A stretch of DNA of 64,000 nucleotides from Thermobacillus sp. ZCTH02-B1 (GTDB taxonomy: Bacteria > Bacillota > Bacilli > Paenibacillales > Paenibacillaceae), in the NCBI RefSeq assembly GCF_002159085.1, contig NZ_LZRU01000043.1, positions 62,001 through 126,000 of the forward strand, in the 5' to 3' direction. The position numbers and the translations under genes are program-made. Positions within the stretch are counted from its first letter, which is position 1; each line of letters opens with the position of its first letter. Positions 51,168 to 60,538 of this stretch are shown piece after piece. The notes under the pieces were generated by a model. It saw only the letters and a list, made by a program, of their open reading frames with translations. It made no database searches and was not told the origin of the DNA.

Positions 51168-51974
51168 ATGTCCATGACGATGACCGACGGCTTTGCCGGC
51201 CGCGCGCAGCTCCGACCGATGCGAACGCTCATCGAGATTGAACGGCTCAATCTGTACTACGGCGACTTCCACGCGCTGAAGAACGTGACGCTCGACATCC
51301 CGGAGCGGGCCGTCACCGCCTTCATCGGACCGTCCGGCTGCGGCAAGTCGTCGCTGCTCCGCTCGCTCAACCGGATGAACGACCTCATCCCGGGCGCGCG
51401 GGTCGAAGGGCGGATCCGGATCGACGGGTTGGACATCTACTCGCCGGAGGTCGACGTCGAGACGCTGCGCAAGAAGGTCGGAATGGTGTTCCAGCAGCCG
51501 AATCCTTTTCCGAAATCGATTTACGACAACGTCGCCTTCGGTCCGCGGCTGCACGGCATCCGGAAGAAGAGCCGGCTCGACGAGATCGTGGAGGCGAGCC
51601 TCAAGGCCGCCGCGCTGTGGGACGAGGTGAAGGATCATCTGAAGCGCTCCGCGCTCAGCCTCTCGGGCGGCCAGCAGCAACGGCTCTGCATCGCCCGGGC
51701 GCTTGCGGTCGAGCCGGACATCCTGCTCATGGACGAGGCGACGTCCGCGCTCGACCCGATCTCGACGCTGAAGATCGAGGAGCTGGTGCAGCAGCTGAAG
51801 GAGCGCTACACGATCGTGATGGTGACGCACAACATGCACCAGGCGGCGCGCGTCTCGGACCGGACCGTGTTCTTCCTGAACGGCGAGGTCGTCGAAAGCG
51901 CGGACACGGAGAAGCTGTTCTCGAATCCGTCCGACAGGCGGACGGAGGACTACATCAGCGGCCGGTTCGGATGA
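51168..51974 (+). CDS. pstB: Phosphate import ATP-binding protein PstB
   Basis: A cytoplasmic ATPase of 268 residues. Walker A is [19 protein letters not shown], the Q-loop lies in [15 protein letters not shown], the signature is [16 protein letters not shown] and Walker B is [13 protein letters not shown], with the switch His in MVTHNMHQA. These are the specific sequences of PstB. The start at ATG 51168 has GGAGGAA upstream; a start at the internal ATG 51219 would still keep the whole domain. Confidence 0.97.
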   Translation: MSMTMTDGFAGRAQLRPMRTLIEIERLNLYYGDFHALKNVTLDIPERAVTAFIGPSGCGKSSLLRSLNRMNDLIPGARVEGRIRIDGLDIYSPEVDVETLRKKVGMVFQQPNPFPKSIYDNVAFGPRLHGIRKKSRLDEIVEASLKAAALWDEVKDHLKRSALSLSGGQQQRLCIARALAVEPDILLMDEATSALDPISTLKIEELVQQLKERYTIVMVTHNMHQAARVSDRTVFFLNGEVVESADTEKLFSNPSDRRTEDYISGRFG

Positions 51975-52006
51975 CGGATCATCCGGCGGAAAGGAGTGGA
52001 ACGCGC

Positions 52007-52666
52007 ATGATCAGGCGGGTCGGTTTTGATGAAGGCCTGGAAGAACTGAAGGAGCTGCTGCTCGAAATGGGCGAACGCGTCGAGCGGGCGATCGAAGCGG
52101 CGATGCGGGCGCTGCAGACGCTCGACGGCGAGGCCGCGCGACGGGTGATCGCGGAGGATCCCGGGCTCAACCGGCTGGAGGAGCGGGTCGCCGAGCTCGG
52201 CACGCGGCTGATCGCGACGCAGCAGCCGGTCGCGAAGGATTTGCGGCGCATCCTCGTCGCGTTCCGCATCTCGAACGATCTGGAGCGGATGGGGGATCTC
52301 GCGGTCGACATCGCGAAGGCCGCGCTGCGCCTCGAAGGACAGGAGCTGATCAAGCCGCTCGTCGATCTGCCGAAGATGGCGGAGCTCGTGCAGACGATGA
52401 CGCGGGAATCGATCCGTTCGTTTCTGCACGAGAACGTCGATCTCGCGTACAAAATGGCCCGCGACGACGATGCGGTCGACGCGATCTACGGCAACGTGCT
52501 GCGGGAGCTGTTCGCGCTCCGGCCGGCCGATGCGCAGGATTCGACGCAGGCGATGCTGCTCAGTTTCGTCGGCCGCTATCTCGAGCGAATCGCCGACCAC
52601 GCGACGAACATCGGCGAGGCGGTCGTCTATCTGGTGACGAACCGCAGGCCGGATTTGAACCGGTGA
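52007..52666 (+). CDS. phoU: Phosphate signalling regulator PhoU
   Basis: An all-helical protein of 219 residues made of two repeated three-helix bundles. The metal-binding signatures are RISNDLERMGDLAVDIAK in the first and GRYLERIADHATNIGEAV in the second. PhoU links the Pst transporter to PhoR and restrains phosphate uptake. ATG 52007 follows AAAGGAGTGG. It is the last certain gene of the pst operon; a small hypothetical frame overlaps its stop. Confidence 0.95.
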   Translation: MIRRVGFDEGLEELKELLLEMGERVERAIEAAMRALQTLDGEAARRVIAEDPGLNRLEERVAELGTRLIATQQPVAKDLRRILVAFRISNDLERMGDLAVDIAKAALRLEGQELIKPLVDLPKMAELVQTMTRESIRSFLHENVDLAYKMARDDDAVDAIYGNVLRELFALRPADAQDSTQAMLLSFVGRYLERIADHATNIGEAVVYLVTNRRPDLNR

Positions 52667-53025
52667 ATGCCCGGGCTGCAACGGTACAACGTACCGTTCG
52701 AAGCGCAAGGGACGCATGCCGCCGCGTTCCAACGGTGTACGCCGCCCATTTCGACCGCCCGACGCCGATGAAGGAAGGGGACAAGGGCCTCAGGGTGTGG
52801 CTGCGGGGGTTCGCGGATTTCTTTTTCGACGGGCTGACCGACGGGGAAAAAGTAACCGCGATCGCGGCCGGCGAATCCGAAACGCGCGACTCCCTGTTCA
52901 CGGACGGGGCCTGGCACATCGACTACAAACGGCTGCGCATTCTGGCCGTAAAGCCAATGGAAGCACAACGCAGAATATCGCGGATCGTCGCCGCTTCCGA
53001 ATTCGGAGGCGGCGTTTTTGCCTGA
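52663..53025 (+). CDS. Hypothetical protein after phoU
   Basis: A frame of 120 residues from GTG 52663, which overlaps the phoU stop (GTGA); ATG 52768 would give 85 residues. The C-terminal two thirds looks protein-like (GLRVWLRGFADFFFDGLTDG, SLFTDGAWHIDYKRLRILAV), while the first 35 residues look unlike a conserved domain. No ribosome binding site is obvious for either start. It has no membrane segment or known motif. It may be coupled to phoU, or be a small gene upstream of polA. Confidence 0.45.
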   Translation: MNARAATVQRTVRSARDACRRVPTVYAAHFDRPTPMKEGDKGLRVWLRGFADFFFDGLTDGEKVTAIAAGESETRDSLFTDGAWHIDYKRLRILAVKPMEAQRRISRIVAASEFGGGVFA

Positions 53026-53091
53026 AAGCGGGCGACGGACGGGCGAATGTGTTATAGTAGTCGGTAGACGGTTCATAGCGAGGTGCGGCCA

Positions 53092-55767
53092 GTGGACAAA
53101 TGGGTCCTGATTGACGGCAGCAGCATCGCGTTCCGCGCGTTCTTCGCCATGCCGACGCTGACGAACGCCGCCGGCATGCACACGAACGCCGTGTACGGGT
53201 TCGCGACGATGCTGCTCAAGCTGATTGAAGAAGAGAAGCCGACGCACATGCTCGTCGCGTTCGACGCGGGCAAGGTGACGTTCCGGCACGAAGGATACGA
53301 GGATTACAAGGGCGGGCGCGAGAAGACGCCGCCGGAGCTGAGCGAGCAGTTCCCGCTCATCAAGGAGCTTCTGGACGCGCTCGGCGTCGCGCATTACGAG
53401 CTCGAACATTACGAGGCCGATGACATCATCGGCACGCTGTCGCGGATCGCCGAGGAGGCCGGCAGGGAGACGCTGATCGTCACGGGCGACAAGGACATGC
53501 TGCAGCTCGTCTCGGACCGCGTGACGGTGGCGATCACCCGCAAGGGGATCAGCGAGGTGGAGCGGTACACGCCGGACAAGGTCCGGGAAAAATACGGGCT
53601 GGAACCGCGGCAGATCATCGATCTGAAGGGGCTGATGGGCGACCCGTCGGACAACCTTCCCGGCATTCCGGGCGTCGGCGAAAAGACGGCGCTCAAGCTG
53701 CTGCGCGAGTACGGTTCGGTCGAGAACGTGCTCGCGAACGCCGCGAACCTGAAGGGCAAGATGCGCGAGAACGTCGAGCGGCACCGGGAAGACGCGCTGT
53801 TGAGCAAGAAGCTCGCGACGATCTTCCGCGAGGTGCCGCTGGACCGCGGCGAAGCGGAGATCGCGTTCAACGGATGGGACCGGCACAAGCTGGCCGCCGT
53901 GATGAAGAAGCTCGGCTTCCGCTCGCTGATGGAGCGGCTTGGCCTGAACGACGCCGGAGCGGAGCCGGCGGACGGGGCCGCCGGGGCGGAACAGGCGGAG
54001 CCGGTCGAGCTGCGGATCGTGCGGCATACGCCGGCTACGGCCGGCGAGCTGGACGCGGATGCGCTCCGGCGGGCCGAGTCGGTCCTGATCGAGACGGCCG
54101 GCGAGAATCCGCACCAGGCGGCGCTGCTCGGCGTCGCGATCGCGATCGGCGACGCCGTGCACGTCCTCGATCCCGATGCGCTGCGGTCGCCCGGCGCTTC
54201 CGCCGTACGGGAATGGCTGGCCGATCCGGAGCGGCCGAAGACCGGCTATGATCTGCACAAGGCCGCGCTCGTCCTCGGCTGGGACGGGATGGAGCTGGAC
54301 GGCTACGGCTTCGACGTGCTGCTGGCCGCCTATCTGCTCGATCCGACCGGAGGCGGCGACGACATCAGCAGCCTCGCGGCGAAATACGGGCTGCCGCCGG
54401 TCCGGTCGGATGACGACGTATACGGCAAGGGCGCGAAGTTCGCGGTGCCGGACGCGGAGACGCTGGCCGGACACCTCGCGCGGAAGTGCGACACGATCCG
54501 GCGGATCGCGCCGCTGCAGCAGCGGGAGCTCGAGCGGCTCGGCATGCGCCGGCTCTACCATGAGCTCGAGCAGCCGCTCTCGCGTGTGCTGTGCGGCATG
54601 GAGCGGCAGGGCGTCGCGGTCGACGCGGACGAGCTCGAGGCGATCGGCCGCGAGCTCGAGCGCCAGATCGCCGATCTGATCTCGGCGATCTACCGGCTCG
54701 CCGGCACCGAGTTCAACCTGAACTCGCCGAAGCAGCTCGGCGAGATCCTGTTCGAGAAGCTCGGGCTGCCCGCCCGGAAGAAGACGAAGACGGGCTATTC
54801 GACGGACGCCGAGGTATTGGAGGAGCTGGAGCCGTACCACGAGATCGTCGGCCTCATCCTCAAATACCGGCTGCTCTCGAAGCTGCAGTCAACCTACATC
54901 GAGGGGCTGCTCAAGGAAATCCGCCGCGAGACGGGCAAGGTCCACACGTACTACCGGCAGACGATCGCCGCGACCGGAAGGCTTTCGAGCCAGTTCCCGA
55001 ACCTGCAGAACATCCCGATCCGGATCGAGGAGGGCCGGCGCATCCGCAAGGCGTTCGTGCCGTCCGAGCCGGGCTGGTACATCCTCGCCGCCGACTACTC
55101 GCAGATCGAGCTTCGGGTGCTCGCCCACATTTCCGGCGACGAGCGGCTGAAGGAGGCGTTCCGCTCCGGCATGGACATCCACACGAAGACGGCGATGGAC
55201 GTGTTCGGCGTGCCGGCGGATCAGGTGGACGCGAACATGCGCCGGCAGGCGAAGGCCGTCAACTTCGGGATCGTCTACGGCATCAGCGACTACGGGCTCG
55301 CGACGAACCTGAAAATCCCGCGCAAACAGGCGGCGGCGTTCATCGAGCAGTATTTCGCGGTGTTCCGGGGCGTGCGCCGTTACATGGACGACATCGTCGA
55401 GCAGGCGCGCCGGGACGGCTACGTGACGACGCTGCTCGGACGTCGGCGGTATCTGCCGGAGATCAACGCGTCGAACTACAATCTCCGCTCCTTCGCGGAA
55501 CGTACCGCGATGAACACGCCGATCCAGGGCACGGCCGCGGACATCATCAAGCTCGCGATGGTAAGGATGGACGAGGAGTTGAGGGCCCGCGGGCTGCGCA
55601 GCCGGATGCTGCTGCAGGTGCACGACGAGCTCGTGTTCGAGGTGCCGGAGGACGAGCTCGAGACGATGAAGGAGCTCGTGCCGCACGTGATGGAGAACGC
55701 GATCGCGCTGGACGTGCCGCTCAAAGCGGATGTGAGTTATGGAAAAAATTGGTACGAAGCGAAATGA
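53092..55767 (+). CDS. polA: DNA polymerase I
   Basis: A repair and Okazaki-fragment polymerase of 891 residues. The N-terminal 5'-3' exonuclease shows LIDGSSIAFRAFFA, HYEADDIIGTL, IVTGDKDMLQLV and GDPSDNLPGIPGVGEKTA. The middle 3'-5' exonuclease-like domain (about 310-480) lacks the DxE residues and is probably inactive, as in Bacillus. The polymerase domain has GRLSSQFPNLQNIPIR, DYSQIELRVLAHISGD, RRQAKAVNFGIVYG and LLQVHDELVFEVP. GTG 53092 has AGGTG six bases upstream. It starts the conserved polA-mutM-ytaF-coaE cluster. Confidence 0.97.
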   Translation: MDKWVLIDGSSIAFRAFFAMPTLTNAAGMHTNAVYGFATMLLKLIEEEKPTHMLVAFDAGKVTFRHEGYEDYKGGREKTPPELSEQFPLIKELLDALGVAHYELEHYEADDIIGTLSRIAEEAGRETLIVTGDKDMLQLVSDRVTVAITRKGISEVERYTPDKVREKYGLEPRQIIDLKGLMGDPSDNLPGIPGVGEKTALKLLREYGSVENVLANAANLKGKMRENVERHREDALLSKKLATIFREVPLDRGEAEIAFNGWDRHKLAAVMKKLGFRSLMERLGLNDAGAEPADGAAGAEQAEPVELRIVRHTPATAGELDADALRRAESVLIETAGENPHQAALLGVAIAIGDAVHVLDPDALRSPGASAVREWLADPERPKTGYDLHKAALVLGWDGMELDGYGFDVLLAAYLLDPTGGGDDISSLAAKYGLPPVRSDDDVYGKGAKFAVPDAETLAGHLARKCDTIRRIAPLQQRELERLGMRRLYHELEQPLSRVLCGMERQGVAVDADELEAIGRELERQIADLISAIYRLAGTEFNLNSPKQLGEILFEKLGLPARKKTKTGYSTDAEVLEELEPYHEIVGLILKYRLLSKLQSTYIEGLLKEIRRETGKVHTYYRQTIAATGRLSSQFPNLQNIPIRIEEGRRIRKAFVPSEPGWYILAADYSQIELRVLAHISGDERLKEAFRSGMDIHTKTAMDVFGVPADQVDANMRRQAKAVNFGIVYGISDYGLATNLKIPRKQAAAFIEQYFAVFRGVRRYMDDIVEQARRDGYVTTLLGRRRYLPEINASNYNLRSFAERTAMNTPIQGTAADIIKLAMVRMDEELRARGLRSRMLLQVHDELVFEVPEDELETMKELVPHVMENAIALDVPLKADVSYGKNWYEAK

Positions 55768-55797
55768 AACGGCCGCCGGAGGAGAGGGGGAGACGAC

Positions 55798-56694
55798 ATG
55801 CCGGAACTGCCTGAAGTCGAGACCGTGGCGCGCACGCTGAACGAACTCGTCGCCGGCAAGACGATCCGCGCCGTGACGGTGCGGCTTCCCCGCATCATCC
55901 GCCGGCCGGAGGAGCCGGAGGCGTTCGCCGCGGCGCTCGAGGGACGGACGATCCGGAGCATCCACCGGCGCGGGAAGTTCCTGCGGTTCGTGCTGGACGA
56001 CCTCGTGCTCGTCTCGCATCTGCGCATGGAGGGGCGGTACGGCGTCTGCCCCTCGGACGAGCCGGTCGAGAAGCACACCCACGTGCTGTTCCATCTGACG
56101 GACGGCACGGATCTCCGCTACCGGGATGTCCGCCAGTTCGGCACGATGCACCTGTTCCGGCCGGGAGAGGAGTTCGAACAGCCGCCGCTGAGCAGGCTGG
56201 GGATCGAGCCGCTGGAGGACGATTTCACCGCGGAGGCGCTGCGCCGGCTGCTCGGCCATCGCAAGGCGCCGATCAAGCCGCTGCTGCTGAACCAGGCCTA
56301 TGTCGCGGGGCTCGGCAATATTTATGTGGATGAGTCGCTGCACCGGGCGGGCATCCATCCGGAGCGGCCGGCGTCGTCGCTTCGCCCGGCCGAGTGGACG
56401 CGGCTTCACGAAGCGATCCGCGCGACGCTGCGGGAGGCGGTGGATGCGGGCGGCTCGTCGGTGAGATCCTATGTGAACGGCCAGGGAGAGATGGGGATGT
56501 TCCAGCTCCGCCTGCACGTGTACGGCCGGGAGGGCGAGCCGTGCCGGACCTGCGGGACAGCGATCGTGAAGACGGTGCTCGGCGGGCGCGGCACCCATGT
56601 CTGTCCGGTCTGCCAGCCGTACCGAAAAGCCCGCGCGCGAAGTCCCAGGGGCAAGGCGCCCGCCGCGATCCCGCGGCGGATATCCCCCACGTAA
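55798..56694 (+). CDS. mutM: Formamidopyrimidine-DNA glycosylase
   Basis: A base-excision repair enzyme of 298 residues that removes 8-oxoguanine and cuts the abasic site. The mature N-terminus PELPEVETVARTL supplies the catalytic Pro and Glu. LLLNQAYVAGLGNIYVDESL is the helix-two-turn-helix. The C-terminal zinc finger is CRTCGTAIVKTVLGGRGTHV followed by CPVCQ. A basic tail of about 25 residues extends past the finger. It lies 30 bases after polA with GGAGAGGGG as ribosome binding site. Confidence 0.97.
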   Translation: MPELPEVETVARTLNELVAGKTIRAVTVRLPRIIRRPEEPEAFAAALEGRTIRSIHRRGKFLRFVLDDLVLVSHLRMEGRYGVCPSDEPVEKHTHVLFHLTDGTDLRYRDVRQFGTMHLFRPGEEFEQPPLSRLGIEPLEDDFTAEALRRLLGHRKAPIKPLLLNQAYVAGLGNIYVDESLHRAGIHPERPASSLRPAEWTRLHEAIRATLREAVDAGGSSVRSYVNGQGEMGMFQLRLHVYGREGEPCRTCGTAIVKTVLGGRGTHVCPVCQPYRKARARSPRGKAPAAIPRRISPT

Positions 56695-56775
56695 TCACCC
56701 CGGTTCCATCCCCGCATATGATGGCATAGTCATCTTTGGGCGGCCCTCGGGGGCCCGTGCGGGGAGGGGCGTTCC

Positions 56776-57459
56776 ATGTTCGCAACGGGCGCGTCGCTGG
56801 CGCTGCTCGCGCTGGCGGTCAGTCTCGACGGATTCGGCGTCGGCGCATCCTACGGCATTCGCGGCATCCGGATTCCGGTCCCGTCCGTCCTCATCATCGC
56901 GGCCTGCTCCGGAGCCGCCGTCTGGCTCGCGATGACGGCCGGCGGCTGGCTGACAGGCTTTCTGCCGCCGACGGTCGCGCAAGCGGCGGGCGCCGTGCTG
57001 CTGATCGCGGTCGGTCTGTGGGCGCTCGCGCAGCTGCGGCGCGGCGACGACGGCGGGGACGGATGCGAAGCGGACGGGAGGGAGCCGGCGGACGAAGGGG
57101 CCGGGGAAGCGACCCTCGCGCGCATCGAGCTGCGCCGGCTCGGCCTGGTTATCTGTATTCTGCGCGCGCCGCATGCGGCCGATACGGACCGGTCGGGCAC
57201 GATCTCCGCGTCGGAGGCGGTGCCGCTCGGCTTCGCGCTGTCGCTCGATGCGCTCGGCGCGGGGATCGGGGCGGCGATGGTCGGCTATCCCGCGCTTCCG
57301 GCATCCGTGCTGATCGCCGCGGCGAGCGGCACCTTTCTGCTGGCGGGACTGAAGTTCGGCCGGAAGTTCGCGCTCCGGTTCGGCGGCGCGAAGGCCGTGT
57401 CCGTCCTGCCCGGACTCATTCTGATCGTGACGGGCATCGCCCGACTGATTGACATGTGA
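56776..57459 (+). CDS. ytaF: Sporulation membrane protein YtaF
   Basis: A membrane protein of 227 residues of the MntP/YtaF group with six helices in two repeats of three. LALLALAVSLDGFGVGASYG opens the first and GFALSLDALGAGIGAAMVGY the second, each with the conserved Asp. A charged cytoplasmic loop (about 100-140) rich in Gly, Asp and Glu separates them. YtaF proteins are tied to sporulation but their transport function is unproven. Its place between mutM and coaE equals that in B. subtilis. Confidence 0.9.
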   Translation: MFATGASLALLALAVSLDGFGVGASYGIRGIRIPVPSVLIIAACSGAAVWLAMTAGGWLTGFLPPTVAQAAGAVLLIAVGLWALAQLRRGDDGGDGCEADGREPADEGAGEATLARIELRRLGLVICILRAPHAADTDRSGTISASEAVPLGFALSLDALGAGIGAAMVGYPALPASVLIAAASGTFLLAGLKFGRKFALRFGGAKAVSVLPGLILIVTGIARLIDM

Positions 57460-57472
57460 TGAGGTGACGGTA

Positions 57473-58081
57473 TTGATCATCGGATTGACCGGCGGCATCG
57501 CGTGCGGCAAGAGCACGGTTGCCGCCATGCTGGCGGAACGCGGCGCCTTCGTCGTCGACGCCGACCGGATCGCCCGCGAAGTCGTCATGCCGGGCGAGCC
57601 GGCGCTGGCCGAAATCGCCGTCGTCTTCGGACAAGCCGTCATCCGCGATGACGGCACGCTGGACCGGCGGAAGCTGGGCGAGATCGTGTTTGCCGATCCG
57701 GAGAAGCGGAAGCGGCTGGAGGCGATCACCCATCCGGCCATCCGCGAGCGCATGTGGTCGCGCATCCGGCGGGTCAAGGCGGACGAGCCCGGCCGGATCG
57801 TCGTCGCGGACGTTCCGCTGCTGTACGAGACCGGCCAGCAGGGACTGTACGACGGCGTGGTGGTCGTCTACGCGCCGCGCGAGGTGCAAATCAGGCGGCT
57901 GATGGCGCGGAATCCGGAGTTGACCGAAGCGCAGGCCCTGGAGCGCATCAACGCCCAGATGGACATCGAACGCAAGAAGGAACTCGCGGACTGGATCATC
58001 GACAACGGCGGAAGTCTCGAATCGACCGGGCGGCAGGTGGAAGCGCTCTGGCGCGAGCTGGCGGGAAATCGGAAGCCATGA
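57473..58081 (+). CDS. coaE: Dephospho-CoA kinase
   Basis: A P-loop kinase of 202 residues catalysing the last step of coenzyme A synthesis. The Walker A motif is GLTGGIACGKSTVAAMLAER, followed by VVDADRIAREVVMPGEPAL, ITHPAIRERMW and VADVPLLYETG. The TTG start at 57473 has GAGGTGA six bases upstream; the frame begins at 57449 but without support. Its stop overlaps the start of the transglycosylase gene. Confidence 0.96.
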   Translation: MIIGLTGGIACGKSTVAAMLAERGAFVVDADRIAREVVMPGEPALAEIAVVFGQAVIRDDGTLDRRKLGEIVFADPEKRKRLEAITHPAIRERMWSRIRRVKADEPGRIVVADVPLLYETGQQGLYDGVVVVYAPREVQIRRLMARNPELTEAQALERINAQMDIERKKELADWIIDNGGSLESTGRQVEALWRELAGNRKP

Positions 58082-58653
58082 GGCGGCGCGGAAGCAAGAG
58101 GCGCGGATGGCTGCTGGCGGGATTATTGCTGCTCGCGGCGATCCTGTATGCCGAACAGAGCCCCTGGGTGAAGCAGCGCCTGTATCCGGTCGCCTACCGG
58201 GACGACATCCGGGCGAGTGCGCTGGTCCACGGCGTCGAGCCGCATCTCGTCGCGGCCGTCATCCGCGTCGAATCGAACTTCAGGACCGGAAGGGTGTCGT
58301 CCAAAGGCGCGCTCGGCATCATGCAGATCATGCCGGATACGGCGGAATGGATCGCGCGGCGGGCGGGCTACGAAGGCGTGACGCCGGACAACATCCGGGA
58401 CCGCGCGGACGTCGGCATCGAGCTGGGCACCTGGTATCTGGCCTCGCTGCTCCGGCAGTTCGACGGCAACACGGCAGCCGCCGTCGCCGCCTACAACGCG
58501 GGCCCCGGAAACGTGCGCGCGTGGCTCGCGGAAGGCGTCTGGGACGGACGACTCGAAACGAGCGACGACATTCCGTTCGGCGAGACGCGGCGGTATGTAC
58601 AACGCGTTCATTACTTTTATAATAAATACAAATCGATCTATCCGGAGTGGTGA
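58078..58653 (+). CDS. Lytic transglycosylase (SLT domain)
   Basis: A protein of 191 residues. An N-terminal membrane anchor or signal (GWLLAGLLLLAAILYAEQ) is followed by the SLT fold: HLVAAVIRVESNFRTGRVSS contains the catalytic Glu, GALGIMQIMPDTAEWIA the GLMQ-type motif, and AAVAAYNAGPGNVRAWL the AYNAG motif. It cleaves peptidoglycan to anhydro products outside the membrane. ATG 58078 overlaps the coaE stop (ATGA), so it belongs to the polA cluster transcript. Confidence 0.93.
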   Translation: MRRRGSKRRGWLLAGLLLLAAILYAEQSPWVKQRLYPVAYRDDIRASALVHGVEPHLVAAVIRVESNFRTGRVSSKGALGIMQIMPDTAEWIARRAGYEGVTPDNIRDRADVGIELGTWYLASLLRQFDGNTAAAVAAYNAGPGNVRAWLAEGVWDGRLETSDDIPFGETRRYVQRVHYFYNKYKSIYPEW

Positions 58654-58764
58654 CGGATCCGGCCGCTTTCGCGCCCAATGAAAAAGGCCGGATGCCCGCC
58701 GCCCTTACGGCGGAAGCACCTGGCCCGACGATAAAGCCTCATTTGCCGCGATGGATCGGTTTCG

Positions 58765-58986
58765 TTACCTGTACTGACCCGCCAGCGTTTGTTCGGCGAT
58801 TTGCACCAGCTTCCGCGTGATGTAACCGCCGATGGAGCCGGCTTCACGCGTCGTGATGTTGCCGTAGTACCCGTCCTGCGGGAGGGCAATGCCCAGCTCC
58901 TGGGCAACCTCATACTTCATCTGGTCCAGTGCGGCATTCGCTTGCGGCACGACCAGTTGATTGCTGTTGCGGTTTGCGCCCGGCAT
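58765..58986 (-). CDS. Alpha/beta-type small acid-soluble spore protein
   Basis: A DNA-coating spore protein of 73 residues. The germination protease site is in LDQMKYEVAQELGI and the second conserved segment is GYYGNITTREAGSIGGYITR. These proteins saturate spore DNA in an A-like form and protect it from UV. ATG 58986 has GGGAGGTGAG upstream. It lies on the opposite strand to its neighbours as a single gene, with a forespore-type -10 element upstream. Confidence 0.96.
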   Translation of the reverse strand: MPGANRNSNQLVVPQANAALDQMKYEVAQELGIALPQDGYYGNITTREAGSIGGYITRKLVQIAEQTLAGQYR

Positions 58987-59017
58987 CTTCGCTCACCTCC
59001 CTTGCGTGTGGTACCTG

Positions 59018-59024
59018 TATTATG
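59018..59024 (-). promoter_or_regulatory. Forespore (sigma-G/F-type) -10 element of the sasp gene
   Basis: On the minus strand CATAATA matches the sigma-G -10 consensus CATACTA at six of seven positions. The -35 region is not convincing. Confidence 0.4.
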
Positions 59025-59116
59025 TGCGATTCGACGCGCATCATGACGGTTCGGCGCTGGTGAATTGTTCCCATGCCTGCCCGATGATCCCGCCACGTCT
59101 GGAGGTTGCGTAACCG

Positions 59117-59596
59117 ATGAAATGTCCGTATTGCGAACATCCCGGCACGAAGGTGCTCGATTCGCGGCCGGCCAACGAGAACAAATCGATTCGCCGCCGC
59201 CGCGAATGCGAGCGGTGCTTCCGCCGCTTCACGACGTTCGAGACGGTCGAGGAGACGCCCCTTTTCGTCATCAAGAAGGACGGCCGGCGCGAGGAGTTCA
59301 GCCGCGACAAGATTCTGCGCGGTCTGCTCAAGGCCTGCGAGAAGCGGCCCGTCCCGGTCGAGCGGCTCGAGGTGCTCGTATCCGAGGTCGAAAAGGAAAT
59401 CCGCGCGACGGCGAAGGCCGAGGTCGAGAGCCGCGAGATCGGCGAACTCGTCATGGAGCTGCTCTATCCAGTCGACGAGGTGGCGTACGTCCGGTTCGCG
59501 TCCGTCTACCGGCAGTTCAAGGACATCAACATGTTCATGCGCGAGCTGACCAATCTGCTCGAAAAACATGCGATGGAAAACAAGTCAGATGGTTGA
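59117..59596 (+). CDS. nrdR: Transcriptional repressor NrdR
   Basis: A protein of 159 residues with an N-terminal zinc ribbon ([18 protein letters not shown], then [12 protein letters not shown]) and an ATP-cone domain ([20 protein letters not shown]). It senses ATP/dATP and represses ribonucleotide reductase genes. The position after the polA-coaE cluster is conserved in Bacilli. The start is ATG 59117, with GGAGG at 59099-59103; the gene ends at 59596, inside a tRNA promoter. Confidence 0.97.
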   Translation: MKCPYCEHPGTKVLDSRPANENKSIRRRRECERCFRRFTTFETVEETPLFVIKKDGRREEFSRDKILRGLLKACEKRPVPVERLEVLVSEVEKEIRATAKAEVESREIGELVMELLYPVDEVAYVRFASVYRQFKDINMFMRELTNLLEKHAMENKSDG

Positions 59597-59622
59597 CAGG
59601 CGGGCCGGACTCGTGCTATATT
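59593..59622 (+). promoter_or_regulatory. Promoter of tRNA-Ala
   Basis: A perfect TTGACA (59593-59598) and TATATT (59617-59622), 18 bp apart. The -35 overlaps the nrdR stop codon. Confidence 0.75.
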
Positions 59623-59670
59623 ATCTTCCGTTGCCGCATTTGATTCCATGCGCGGCCGATCGAACGACTC

Positions 59671-59746
59671 GGGCCTTTAGCTCAGCTGGGAGAGCGCTTC
59701 GCTGGCAGCGAAGAGGTCGGCGGTTCGAGCCCGCTAAGGTCCACCA
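59671..59746 (+). tRNA. tRNA-Ala (GGC)
   Basis: A 76-base cloverleaf with encoded CCA. The acceptor GGGCCTT pairs with AAGGTCC, the anticodon stem CTTCG/CGAAG closes the loop CTGGCAG with anticodon GGC, and the T arm contains GGTTCGAGC. Confidence 0.97.
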
Positions 59747-59761
59747 TACCGATGAACGAGG

Positions 59762-59783
59762 CAGCCCCTCCGGGGCTGTTTTT
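59762..59783 (+). terminator. Terminator after tRNA-Ala
   Basis: CAGCCCC (59762-59768) and GGGGCTG (59772-59778) form a perfect stem with a three-base loop, followed by TTTTT. The next 185 bases hold nothing recognisable before the tRNA-Lys promoter. Confidence 0.9.
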
Positions 59784-59968
59784 CCTTGGCCTTGCGCAGA
59801 CCGGTCTTGCCGGGCATGTCCACGAGCGGTTCCGGCATCCCGAGCGGCGGCACCTGCCGTCTGCCGCTTGCATGCAGTCGAACCGGATTCGACGCGTCCG
59901 GCAGACGGCGGACGGCGAAACGAATTCAGGAGGCTTCGCATCTGGCAAAATTTTTTTGCGCAAAGATG

Positions 59969-59998
59969 TTGACACGGACTTGTCGAACGTGATATCAT
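59969..59998 (+). promoter_or_regulatory. Promoter of tRNA-Lys
   Basis: TTGACA (59969-59974) and TATCAT (59993-59998), 18 bp apart, end eight bases before the tRNA. Confidence 0.75.
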
Positions 59999-60005
59999 CT
60001 GCGTT

Positions 60006-60081
60006 GGGTTCTTAGCTCAGTTGGTAGAGCAGGTGACTCTTAATCATCAGGTCCAGGGTTCGAGTCCCTGAGAACCCACCA
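60006..60081 (+). tRNA. tRNA-Lys (CTT)
   Basis: A 76-base cloverleaf with encoded CCA. The acceptor GGGTTCT pairs with AGAACCC, the anticodon loop is CTCTTAA with anticodon CTT, and the T loop is GGTTCGAGT. Confidence 0.97.
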
Positions 60082-60095
60082 TTACCCGAACATAA

Positions 60096-60122
60096 CCGTC
60101 GGCTGTACGGCCGGCGGTTTTT
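60096..60122 (+). terminator. Terminator after tRNA-Lys
   Basis: CCGTCGGC (60096-60103) pairs with GCCGGCGG (60110-60117) with one G-U pair and is followed by TTTTT. Confidence 0.85.
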
Positions 60123-60243
60123 CGTTTTTCCGGTGATGTTGCGGAAAACGAGGTCGGCCCGTCGCGGACGACGGTGTGGTGCTGCGGATCGGACGGCACG
60201 AGCGGTCGTTCGGCTGGGGATACATGAGTTCGGCAGGGGATAC

Positions 60244-60420
60244 ATGACGCCGCGGGGCATTGCGCCCGGCCTGCATCTGGCGGATTTCGACACGGACGGC
60301 GAAGAGGAACGGGCCGTCGTCCTGCATGTCGGATCGGGCACCGGCGTGTCCGTCGATGAACGGGCATGTCGTCGAATTCGATGCGTCGGGCCGGATGGAG
60401 GATTTGCGTCTTAGCAGAGG
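60244..60420 (+). pseudogene. Fragment of a decayed repeat-type protein gene
   Basis: From ATG 60244 the frame reads TPRGIAPGLHLADFDTDGEE and AVVLHVGSGTGVSVDE, which resembles one VCBS/FG-GAP-like unit of a larger protein. Near 60360 the sense continues in another frame as GHVVEFDASGRMEDL. Neither frame has a full-length continuation or a good ribosome binding site. I read it as a frameshifted relic; it could be chance. Confidence 0.35.
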
Positions 60421-60538
60421 AAGACGATGCCGGCCCGTTGGAGGAACGGCTCCGGTTCCGGCCTCCTGCACCGGGATCCGCGACGGGCGCCCCTCTCCGT
60501 CCGTCCCATTCCCGGCTGAGGGCAGGATCGGCGCAAGA

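Noticed and set aside
59671..60081. tRNA genes as attachment site of a prophage or island
   Set aside because: No integrase, no repeated tRNA 3' end and no phage genes were seen in the flanks.
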